Shown one piece after another: positions 37,785 through 47,086 of a stretch of 64,000 nt of DNA (positions are counted from its first letter, which is position 1; each line of letters opens with the position of its first letter). The translations under genes and the position numbers were made by a program. The notes under the pieces were generated by a model. That model did not search any database. It saw nothing but the letters and a program-made list of their open reading frames with translations, and was not told the DNA's origin. Source of the DNA: Inonotus obliquus (Eukaryota; Basidiomycota; Agaricomycetes; Hymenochaetales; Hymenochaetaceae); NCBI GenBank assembly GCA_032164295.1, contig JAJHTX010000011.1, positions 620,001 to 684,000 of the forward strand, written 5' to 3'.

Positions 37785-38132
37785 AGCGGCGACTTTTCGT
37801 TTCCCTATATTTTCTTTTTCGTTCTCGTTGTCTACTCTGCTCTGCGTCTCGCCTTACTGTATTGTCAGAGATGACGATTCAATAGATTTGAGAGAGGGAG
37901 AATAAAGAAGTGTATACGAGCATCCTTCCCTACGAGGGCAGCCGAGTCCTGACGACAATACCTATTATTCACATCCAATCTCACTCATGATACCATGGAA
38001 CGGCATTTATTCTGCGCTGATTTAAGCTTTAGTTTTATTCAGAGTGGTTAAATATCCGACTCCTCGCAGACTGCATGCGGTACATGGAAGTGCCATTCTG
38101 CATTATCAGTGTGCTGCTCCCAGCCCTCAGAT
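37785..38132. other. Intergenic, right edge of the housekeeping block
   Basis: 348 bp with no gene recognised. It starts with the RMD1-family 3' untranslated region. Confidence 0.4.
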
Positions 38133-38150
38133 TCAGGGATGTTCTTCGAT

Positions 38151-38439
38151 CCACTTGAGGATCTCTACAACAGCTTTCTCCCTTGTATTTTCAACAACAG
38201 TCTTCTCTATGGGACCTTTATTCGAGCCTATTCGAACCTCCATTACGAACACCGTTTTATCCCGAAAATATTGAACCGCATAGCCTTTGCTTTAGCATCT
38301 GAAGTGGTATGTTAGTCCCTATTATTCCAATTCAGGAGAAACTGGGACGACTCAGACATGGCTCGATGGTGCCTGTATAACGCTCGTCTAACTTCATTGC
38401 AGAGCTTTCAACCTCAGCTAGACTGATCATTGATGCCAT
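38151..38439 (-). pseudogene. Tandem module gene, copy 1, frameshifted and truncated
   Basis: Copy 1 of the three-copy family described for 39455-40126. The first exon (38358-38439, 82 nt, from the ATG at 38437-38439) has the same length as that of copy 2. The intron shares the TTTCTCC and TACCACTTCAG words of the other copies. The module exon (38151-38298) is 148 nt up to the codon for Trp. In copies 2 and 3 this exon is 149 nt. The missing base lies near 38290, in the first few codons, and throws the frame to an early stop. Beyond it, a frame that resembles the other modules is open (VFVMEVRIGSNKGPIEKTVV, then REKAVVEILKWIEEHP). The conserved last exon is absent. Function unknown. Confidence 0.5.
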
Positions 38440-39454
38440 GGAAAGCAGCGGTGAAGTATAGGTGGGTGCTTGGAGTGTACGTTGTTATTGGTACCTGGGA
38501 CCAAAGGAGGGCGTTTATATGGCCTGTAGCGTGATGCAAAGTGGCGCCATAGCATCTACCAGCTATTAAGCACATTGCTAATATGTCAACGTCTGTGACT
38601 GTGACAGATGCAAATTAGATAACGCTTTGCGAGGCGCCACCCTGGTTGATTGAACGCCACCACCATGTAGTCATGTAGAGATAAGCACGAGAGGCCTCGT
38701 CACCGGGACCCTTGGGAGACTGGAGTCTGGTTTCCTGAGCGAGGCGGGATATGGATCCCGATTTTACGAGAACTAATAGTACTCGCAAGTTGCAGGTAAA
38801 TTATTGCTGCTGATAAGAAACGATGTTGCATAGTAGACGAGCTGCATTTTGCATTTGTGTACATTACATAATGTTGCTTGTTTGCATCGGCAGTCGTGCC
38901 GCTTCCTTCCACGTCTGCGGCGACGACAACTGCATCAGTAACAGCCTGATAAGAGTACAGGCTTCACCATCAACGATTATGAAAGCTCTGTAGTAATGAG
39001 CACGAGTACCTTTCTGCACCAGCTGTTCAATTTCTTGGTCCTCTGGCAGCCTGCAGGTGCTGTCGCAAATCAGTGCTAGTCAACCTAGGCCTGACTTTTC
39101 AAACATTACATGTACAGGCCTAGTACGAGTGGTAAATATTCACGGGAGGGGGAGGTCTACAGACAATTGGAGCACCCGGCCATTCTGAAATCTGAATTCT
39201 CCTGTTGATATTTGGTAATTAGGAGAACGAGGGCTACTACATAGTACAGCACTACTACCGTGACTGGGCCGCCAGGGGACCGAGTGGAATCGTGAGACAT
39301 TTCAGGCTTATTTTCGAGACTTTTCTGTATGCGCAGATTGTGATTTACGTTTACGTGGCCAGCACACCCCTGCATCCCATCATAGTACTTATATTAATGC
39401 AAGCCTTATCGACCATGTGTATATATGACAGAGTCAGAAATGTACCTAGTATAA
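38440..39454. repeat. Tandem spacer block A
   Basis: About 1.0 kb nearly identical to 40127-41133, lying between gene copies 1 and 2. Together with a gene body it forms one unit of a tandem array with a period of roughly 1.68 kb. Differences between A and B are scattered substitutions and a few short indels. The edge next to the gene start (ACTTCACCGCTGCTTTCC then ATG on the minus strand) is the same in all three copies and is probably promoter and 5' untranslated region. The block also holds small minus-strand open frames listed separately. Confidence 0.85.
39157..39300 (-). CDS. Small membrane-protein ORF in spacer A
   Basis: 47 codons from ATG at 39298-39300: a short polar start (MSHDSTRSPGGP), one hydrophobic helix (VTVVVLYYVVALVLLITK) and a short tail with two Cys. 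The copy in block B (40844-40981) keeps the start, stop and frame and differs by a 6-base in-frame deletion before the helix. This hints that it is translated. No family is recognised and no upstream conservation is seen beyond the repeat. It could also be chance within a recent duplication. Confidence 0.35.
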   Translation of the reverse strand: MSHDSTRSPGGPVTVVVLYYVVALVLLITKYQQENSDFRMAGCSNCL

Positions 39455-40126
39455 TCACTTGTTGGGATTGAAATTCTCCGTCACATATTTTTCCACCTCT
39501 TGCAGCTCAGTAGTGGTAGGGACTCGGAACCGGACCGGAACCATAAGTAAATTCTCTAATTCGCTCTTGTTGTACCCATTCGACGAGCTTTTTAATAGCT
39601 TCCGCCAATGCCTTGTCGTTCTTCTTCGTCACTATATCGCCGTTGGTTCTGTTCAACAGTTTAAACACGTAGCCATCTTTGCGGTTGTATGACTTATCAA
39701 TATCATAGGCTTTGTTTTCAGCATCTGAAGTGGTATTTTAAGTTGTTAACCCCTATTCGAATTAGGAGAAACTGAGGTGATACACATTTACGGACGAGGC
39801 TGGCATAACATTCATGTTCATCGAGAACGAATTCGAAGAGCTCTTCAAGTGCTTCATACTTTGTCGCGCGAGAAACTGACTTCACTGGCTCTGTACGGTC
39901 TTCGTTCCAAAGTTTACACGAGTATGACTCTCCCCGATGAACATTCCCTGGAATTTCAGTGTGGTACCTGTGAATTTCTGCAACTGAAGTGGTATGTCTG
40001 AGTCTGTCAAAGTAGACACTAGTACTGGGATAAAAGTTACGGACAGTGGAAGATCGCCTTTCCCCAAAGATGATAGTTCTTATTCCATAAGCCTTTAGCA
40101 GTGTTCGTTTGTGACCTTGATGACAT
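39455..40126 (-). CDS. Tandem module gene, copy 2 (unknown function)
   Basis: Not a family I recognise. Exons: 40045-40126, 39792-39983, 39576-39724, 39455-39505; 157 residues, phases consistent. Exons 2 and 3 each encode a similar module and are bordered upstream by a phase-1 intron. Each module opens with an aromatic or His residue plus A-E/Q/K. It has a central strand-like part (YVFKLLNRTNGDI in module 2) and ends with a helix (KALAEAIKKLVEW). Exon 4 (LQEVEKYVTENFNPNK) is nearly the same in copy 3. The gene start directly follows a promoter-like sequence shared by all copies. The module's strand-plus-helix look recalls part of a double-stranded-RNA-binding fold, but that is a guess. No signal peptide or membrane helix is seen. 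Confidence 0.55.
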
Positions 40127-41133
40127 GGAAAGCAGCGGTGAAGTATAGGTGGGTGCTTGGAGTGTAGGTTGTTATTGGTACCTGGAACTAAGGGAGGGCG
40201 TTTATATGGCTTGTAGCGTGATGCAAAGTGGCGCCATAGCACCTACTAGCTATTATTTTTGGGGAAACCACAAGCACATTGCTAATATGTCAACGTCTGT
40301 GACTGTGACAAATGCAAATTAGATAACGTGCTTTGCGAGGCGCCACCTGGTTGGCATGTAGAGACAAGCACGGGAGGCCTCGCCACCGGGACCCTTGGAG
40401 ACTGATTTCCTGAGCGAGGCGGGATATGGATCCCGATTATACGAGAACTAATAGTACTCGCAAGTTGCAGGTAAATTATTGCTGCTGATAAGAAACGATG
40501 TTGCATAGTAGACGAGCTGCATTTTGCATTTGTGTACATTACATAATATTGCTTGTTTGCATCGGCAATGCTGATGCGAGTCGTGCCGCTTCCTTCCACG
40601 TCTGCGGCGACGACAACTGCATCAGTAACAGCCTGATAAGAGTACAGGCTTCACCATCAACGATTATGAAAGCTCTGTAGTAATGAGCACGAGTACCTTT
40701 CTGCACCAGCTGTTCAAGTTCTTGGTCCTCTGGCAGCCTGCAGGTGCTGTCGCAAATCAGTGCTAGTCAACTTAGGCCTGGCTTTTCAAACATTACATGT
40801 ACAGGCCTAGTACGAGTGGTAAATATTCACGGGAGGGGGAGGTCTACAGACAATTGGAGCACCCGGCCATTCTGAAATCTGAATTCTCCTGTTGATATTT
40901 GGTAATTAGGAGAACGAGGGCTACTACATAGTACAGTTCTACTACTGGGCCGCCAGGGGACCGAGTGGAATCGTGAGACATTTCGGGCTTATTTTCGAGA
41001 GACTTTTCTGTATGCGCAGATTGTGATTTACGTTTATGTGGCCAGCACACCTCTGCACCCCATCATAGTACTTATATTAATGCAAGCCTTATCGACCATG
41101 TGTATGACAGGGTCAGAAATGTACCTAATATAA
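40127..41133. repeat. Tandem spacer block B
   Basis: Near-identical to block A (38440-39454). It shows small in-frame-sized differences: a 12-base insertion near 40568 (relative to A, about 38894) and a 6-base deletion near 40940. Confidence 0.85.
40844..40981 (-). CDS. Small membrane-protein ORF in spacer B
   Basis: Copy of the 39157-39300 frame, 45 codons, with the same start, helix (LYYVVALVLLITKYQQENSD) and end. It lacks two residues before the helix. The sequence upstream of the ATG has a 2-base indel relative to block A, so only the part after this ATG keeps its frame. Confidence 0.35.
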   Translation of the reverse strand: MSHDSTRSPGGPVVELYYVVALVLLITKYQQENSDFRMAGCSNCL

Positions 41134-41804
41134 TCATCTGTTGGGATTGAAATCCTCCGTCACATATTTTTCCACCTCTTGCAGCTCAGTTGGAGAGACT
41201 CGGACGAGCTTCTTGATTAATTACCCATTTGTGCATCAGCTCAATAGCTGCTTCAATTGTAAAGCATTGCTCTGTCGCCTTAATCCTGCCGTCTTGCTTA
41301 CTATATAATGAAAATGCGATACGCTTCCTCTTCCCCTTGCCCCAATCACTGACATAGTCTTTTCTTTGAGCATCTGAAGTGGTATGTTAACCCTTATTAA
41401 AATTAGGAGAAACTGAGATGATACAGACAATCACAGATTGTTTTATAATCATTAAATTGATCGAGGTACCAGTTGAAGAGCACTTCAGCAGCTAAATACT
41501 TGGACGTTCCTTCACCTGTTATCTTTACAATAGGCTCGACGCCGGGTACGGGTTTTGTTTGAAGTTGATACACATATTTAACAGGCGACGTTCCCGAGTC
41601 ACGAAGACCTTTCAACTCCAATTCATTTTTCTCCGCATCTGAAATGGTATGTTAGCCTCCTATTCAAAGCAGGAGAAACTGAGATAATTACGGACAAAGT
41701 TCAATCTCCTTCAAATAAAATGTACATTTCCAGCGTTGTTCATTATACTGACTCAGATCCTTCTTTGTATGACTCCCCTCTTTGGTCTTGGACGACTTTG
41801 GCAT
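41134..41804 (-). CDS. Tandem module gene, copy 3 (unknown function)
   Basis: Exons: 41696-41804, 41429-41638, 41225-41373, 41134-41184; 172 residues, phases consistent. The layout matches copy 2: a short Lys-rich first exon (MPKSSKTKEGSHTKKDLSQY), two module exons after phase-1 introns, and the shared last exon (LQEVEKYVTEDFNPNR). The third exon is 149 nt in both copies. Module 1 includes YVYQLQTKP and VKITGEGTSKYLAAEVLF; module 2 includes RIAFSLYSKQDGRIKATEQC and a closing helix to HKW. Residue identity to copy 2 in the modules is low, although introns and flanks are nearly the same. Function unknown; the GEGTSKYLAAEVLF part is faintly like the end of dsRNA-binding domains. Confidence 0.55.
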
Positions 41805-42089
41805 GGAAAGCAGCGGTGAAGTATAGGTGGGTGCTTGGAGTGTAGGTTGTTATTGGTACCTGGGACCAAGGGAGGGCGTTTATATGGCCTGTAGCGTGAT
41901 GCAAAGTGGCGCCATGGCATCTACCAGCTTCTACGTACATTAATATTGCTAATATGTCAAACGTTTGTGACTGTGACAGATGCAAAGTTAGATAACGCTT
42001 TGCGAGGCGCCGCGCTGGTTGAACGCCACCACCATGTAGTCATATAGAGATAAGCACGAGAGGCCTCGCCACCGGGACCCTTGGGACAC
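41805..42089. repeat. Tandem spacer block C, truncated
   Basis: The first 285 bp or so of the A/B spacer, beginning at the gene 3 start. Similarity stops after GGGACCCTTGGGACACTGGA, where sequence related to the F-box-like gene begins. This marks the end of the array. Confidence 0.75.
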
Positions 42090-42139
42090 TGGAGTCTGAT
42101 TATCTGTTCTTTGGCTGAGGAGTCGACTTCTCGCCCAAC

Positions 42140-42990
42140 ACATAATGTAACCCGGGCTGTTCGACGTTTGGCTACAGGTGTTCAAGAAACTCGAGAATCG
42201 AGATTGAACGGCGAAGTCCATCGTGTTCTATGGTATTATGCAAAAGCAGTCCTGCTGCCTGCAGCCCGCAGCCCGCAGCCTATGATCTATGATCTATGTG
42301 GTGACACTCTTCAATGGATACAATAGGGTATGACTCGGAAACAGCAAGAGTGGTTTTGGACAGGGTCGTACTCGTCATGAGCATGTGGGATTTATCAACT
42401 ATGCATGTTCATTCATGCTTTGCAAATGAGAAGATCTCTAAGTCTGACCTCTGACATCTCATCTGACTGGGATCATTTCGTGTTACTCTAGGCTTATGGT
42501 GGAGTCTGGACTGTATAAACTCTGATGCATGTTCGTCTGAGTCTCGACTCTCCTTGCTCGCTGGATACTAAGACGCATCTCAAAGTGATGCACTTTTTTA
42601 TATCCGAATCTCTATGGTTGCGATGTCTTGAAACAAGACAAGTTCCTTCCGCGTGCAGGTTCGTTGCGTCTCCCTGCTCTTGAGATCATCGGTGGTTATT
42701 ATACGTATGGGAGTCTATAATTGCCTTGGGAGGGTTATTGGAGTTCTTACTAGGTAACAATCTTAATCTTACCATGAGCTAGAGACCGGTATTTCTATTT
42801 CTACTCTTGAGATCAACTCAGGGTGTCTGACGTTACTCGATGTTCTCCGCTCTAAGTCTTATCCGAGATTTGACAATCATATGATCAATTCATATTTTGC
42901 ATTCCTCGGCGAGGCTTCTCATCGATCAATCATCAAGGCTTGTTCATCATATCATAATCATCGATGTAAATAATAAATCTGTTCCTCTTA
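42140..42990 (+). pseudogene. Decayed copy of the F-box-like gene
   Basis: Nucleotide similarity to the minus-strand gene at 58723-63007 can be followed in order. GCTGTTCGACGTTTGGCTAC is shared exactly, then a GTCCATCG...ATGGTA.TA.GCAAAA part. Next GGGATTTATC and TTTGCAAA.GAGAAGATCTC match, then GGCTTATGG, TTGCTCGC.GG, and a later GG.TATTATACGTATGGG...TTGGGAGGG.T part. Frames are broken by indels and stops, and parts are missing. It is a dead paralog of the gene interrupted further right. Confidence 0.7.
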
Positions 42991-45123
42991 GATTTGTTTG
43001 TCTTGTATTATTAGATGAGTACTGCGTGATTCGGGTCAAAAAAGTTTTAGGCGCATTCGTACCAACAGTAAAGAAGTGCTATGCTAGTGTGTGATAGGAT
43101 AATATCAAAAATGACTAATATAACTGTTTTTTTTACCGAGTAAAAGTTTATATTCATGAAGAAGGCAACGAATCATAAGCATATGAATTACTTTTTACTG
43201 ACATACAGTTCAGAAACAACAAGCAGAAAATTCTAATCATTGACTAGTCTATAATCTATGCTGGAAAATACTGTAACCATTTCGTGCTTATATTCACTCG
43301 AGAATTAAATGGTGCCGTGGGCCCAATCTTCTCGCATATGTAAATTAACTCGAGAATTAAATGGTACCGTGGCGCAAGCTAATCCTGTCTCATGCTTCTA
43401 CTGGGTAGGTAATTCTGGTTCTTAGTAGGGAATTCAAGTTGCTATGATGAAGATTTCTAGCTGAAACGGTATCAGGCATCATGATTGCATAAATGCCGAG
43501 TAAAAGTACTGTAATATTACCACCGACTTCGTTCTTGTCTCGCATTGAAGCATGGGTGAAAAGTTACTGTGCCGAGTCCGGTATGTCCGATCAACGAAAT
43601 CGAAGATTCGGAATAAGAATTATGTCATGTTGTGTTATGTTATGTTATGAAATCAAGTACAAGATCAGTTCAGATAGACATTAGATTATATGTTTATGTT
43701 TATGTGATGTGATGCGATTATGTAGAGTAGAAAGAGTTCTGTGGCGTCAAGCTTGGACTCGAAATGTCATTTGGTAAGGGATCAAGGATCAAGATCGAAT
43801 CGGAATCTCAACTGGTAGTGTGGTGTAATCGAGGAGTCTAGAATCGCAACGTCATCCACTTTCCAAGACGGAATATGTGCTTCGGTCGATGGAGAGGAGA
43901 GAGATCGTCTAGAAGACATACACGAGTCACGAGTCACTGGCAGGTGACAGAACAGACACGTCCAAGTTTTCCACTCATAGGAGACGAACTTCATCTGCAT
44001 GGAGACACCTATATCCCAACCGCGATTTCGTTGAGCAAATAAGGGCACCGTTGCTAAGGACATCAGGAGAAAACGAATACCGAAATGTCTCGAGTGGCGC
44101 TCGCTGATCAGGTCGCAAACTTCGATCGCGGGACCTCTCCTATTGTTTTCCATTTTACCCGCCTCTCTTTTCCTTTCCGCGGATATACGGACTTGGAGAT
44201 ACGTCGATATATTTGGACTAGAAGAGTTGCTGGTGACACTTCAGCGGGGCCTGGGCGACATATGGAGGACGGAAGCAATTTAGGAAATGCGATCGGCATA
44301 CTGGTCATACCGGCCAAGATAACTGCGTCTAAGCGCCCGAGAGGTCAATATCACTCAAATCTGCCTTTGTTGCTATACCCAATAGGATAGGTCTTTTCAA
44401 ACAACCGAGCGGGGAATAAGAGACCGCGTGAAGCGGAGGAAAACACTGTGATCAGATGTTGTGGAAGATCTGAGAGAGATCCGTGAAGATTGGAGTTGGT
44501 GTTATCTGGATCTCTGGCTTCCTGAGCTTTTTAGCCGGCTGTCCCGAGTAGAATACGCTCATGCTAAGAGCGTCTATGGAGGTCCTGAGAAAGTGTCACA
44601 GAATAAGTCGGCGATTGAAAAGAGGTACATAATCAAGATATTCAAGATATCCTTAAACGGCAACGGAATCAAAATTGACTTGTCACAAACAGTCATCACC
44701 TCGTGCTTTACAGGACAGACACGCTCTTGCAATGCTCGTCGCATGTAGTACCAACATACGCACCGAAGGACCGCATATGAACGGTTGAATAACGGCTTTA
44801 GTACGGGCGAGCTAGTAGCCGATTCTATACTCTACCCATCATGTCCTAACTTTTTTTCTCTTCTTCTTCTTCGTTGTTGGCATTAATAGACGAGACGCGC
44901 TTCTATTCCTCGTGCGTCTTCCTATTTGAGAACCGCCAGTCGCGCTGGGTCCTATAATATCCCCTCTCCTTTTTCTTTACTCACTGCCACCCTTTCTGCA
45001 CCACTCCCCTCCCTTTGTCGTCCTCTCCTCGTCCTCTCCTTGCGCATCCCCTCCGGTATCTTCAAGCGCAACACTCGAAAAACATCATGGTTGATTGGCA
45101 GGCCCCGGAGCAAATTGAGGAAG
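42991..45123. other. Interval without an assigned gene
   Basis: AT-rich around 42.9-43.7 kb. A short direct repeat, CTCGAGAATTAAATGGT, occurs at about 43298 and 43349, and CCGAGTAAAAGT occurs at 43137 and 43496. Open frames at 44085-44390 and 44461-44748 (+) have no motif. The last 250 bp before the membrane gene are pyrimidine-rich, as in many fungal promoters. Confidence 0.4.
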
Positions 45124-46712
45124 ATGGAGGTCAGTGAGCTTATGTTGTGTGCACCGGGTGGCATAACGCCTCCTTGTGTACCGTGCCACTCCTGTTGCTC
45201 TCCCTTGTCCGACAATGCTTTGCTGACGCTTCTGTGCATTGTTGCTAGAGAGGTTCTCCAAACTCATCCATTGTCTCCTTGGCGTTTACCTGTACGCACC
45301 CAGCTCATACTATGCATGTCACCGCTTGACACAGGGTTCGGTCATTACTGTAGATGGGAATTCTTCATCTCCTTGCCGTTCGACTTTGACTTCGTTCGAG
45401 GACGGAAAGTTTTTAAATGGCCTTTGGTACGCCGCCGATTCAGCTTGGCTACCTAAATTGGACTCGCGCTGATCTCGGGCCTATTTCATAGATTTTCTAC
45501 TTTGCAGGACGCTATTCACTGTTCTTTGCGCTAATCGGAATGTGAGCCATTTCGATATAACCGGTTTAATTGCAATAGCGATGCTAACGCACATTAAAGC
45601 GCTATCTCTTTGAACGTTACAGAGTAGGTTTCATGCGAAATCGTTCGGGATCTCGTCTGACCCTTGATGTTTTGAATTTCACCAGGGAAATTGATTGCCA
45701 ATCGCTGTATATCTTTAACCAGGTTTTTGGCAACGCCGCAATCGGTTTCGCGTCGATCAATCTCTCACTTCGCACAATTGCTGTCTGGTCTCAGTCGCTT
45801 TACATTGTTGTTCCTATCGTGCTGGTCATTCTTGGGCATTGGTCACTCCTTCTCCACGGCCTTCTCATCAGTGCAGCCTGGATACCTCCTTCTGGTTGCG
45901 TTATCACCAAGACAAGCAACAAAGTCCTTGCGGCGACTTTCATTTACACGATGGCCTTCGACTTCTCGGTCTTGTGCCTCACAGCGTACAAGCTACTTTT
46001 CCCAAGGAGCGGTCGCAGCAGGCTTGTCAACCTGATATTCAAAGATGGACTAATTTTCTTCTTTGTCGCGTGAGTGATATGCTATGTCTTCCAATATACT
46101 TCGATATTAACATGTATTATTCAGCTTTATCGCCAATCTCATAGCGACGGTGTTCATGCTACTCAACTTGAATGCTGTGATGTCGATCATCTTTAATGTC
46201 CCTGCTGCAGTCGCCTCTACGATCATGGCATCGCGTGCTGTTCGGCGACTTACTAAATTCACGAGCAGGGGACCAGAGGTGTTCTCAACCCGGTAAGGCT
46301 GTTTTTCCTATACTAAGGATGTAAATTCTAAGAGGCTCTATATAGTGTTGGTCAAGGTACCTCAACGCTCGCGTTCCGTGGGGCTGCTACATTCCGCTCT
46401 CAAGGAGGGACTACGAAGGATGAGGGTGTTCACATCAAGGTACGTCTATTTTCCCAGTTGGGAGCTTCCTGTTTTAATAATTCTTTAATATCGATTACAC
46501 CGTTGCCATACGTGGAATTATTATAAATTTGCACGATGTGCTGATGATGCCGGATTGAGCAGATGGACACGATTACGACACTTGCAGAAGCTGAACTTGG
46601 AGAACGGTCATTTGTGGAGTACGATGCGAGTGGGAAGGTGATCGGGGACAACTACCAAGTAGACCCGGAGAACCAACAGATCAGCGACGAGTTTAAACGT
46701 CCACCATATTAG
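45124..46712 (+). CDS. Multi-pass membrane protein of a basidiomycete family, function unknown
   Basis: Nine exons join in phase: 45124-45129, 45249-45291, 45335-45426, 45492-45541, 45600-45623, 45686-46069, 46125-46292, 46346-46439, 46563-46712; 336 residues. I recognise the layout from unnamed agaricomycete membrane proteins, but no function is known to me. Hydrophobic segments begin at WEFFISLPFDFDFV, IFYFAGRYSLFFALIG, VFGNAAIGFASINLSLRTIA, SLYIVVPIVLVILGHWSLLL, VLAATFIYTMAFDFSVLCLT, DGLIFFFVAFIANLIATVFM and AVMSIIFNVPAAVASTIMAS, so about seven helices. A conserved Cys pair lies around IDCQSLYIFNQ and SGCVITKT. The C-terminal tail is hydrophilic. The first exon of six bases is inferred from phase and a GTCAGT donor and is the least certain part. 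Confidence 0.72.
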
Positions 46713-47086
46713 GTCATGTCATGGCTTAAGTAACACCTTTAACATTCGGACTCTATTCCTTCTGTAGCCATTGCCTTTCTATACCAAGTTGCCAGCTGTT
46801 TTCCGCTTCTTCCTTGCGACGCCTTGTTGACACGGAATCATGCTTTTATAGAAATTCCTATACGTGTACTATTAGTCATTACAAAATTACACATTTGCAG
46901 CAGTCGAAGAGTCGTCTTCGATGTCGAGGAGCATATGTTGCCGTCGTCTGTCTCACGCTCATTGTCAAGGCACGTCAATATGTCCCAGATGTCCGTCCGG
47001 TGCCGTACATGCCGCCGACTCCGATGACGTTGATCGATCGATAGAGTCATGTCGATCTACTTCCGGCTGACCAATCACTCTTAAAG
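46713..47086. other. Intergenic; may hold the first exon of the coiled-coil gene
   Basis: A plus-strand frame ending YMPPTPMTLIDR near 47042 might be an upstream exon of the next gene, but it could not be joined in phase. Confidence 0.3.

Noticed and set aside
38000..39500. Spacer block as a mobile element
   Set aside because: The blocks occur only as parts of the tandem unit, with no inverted ends or target duplications, so tandem duplication explains them better.
38345..41420. Using the GT of GTTTCTCC as the intron donor in the tandem genes
   Set aside because: It works for copies 1 and 3, but copy 2 would shift frame. A donor about 15-18 bases further upstream works in phase 1 for every intron.
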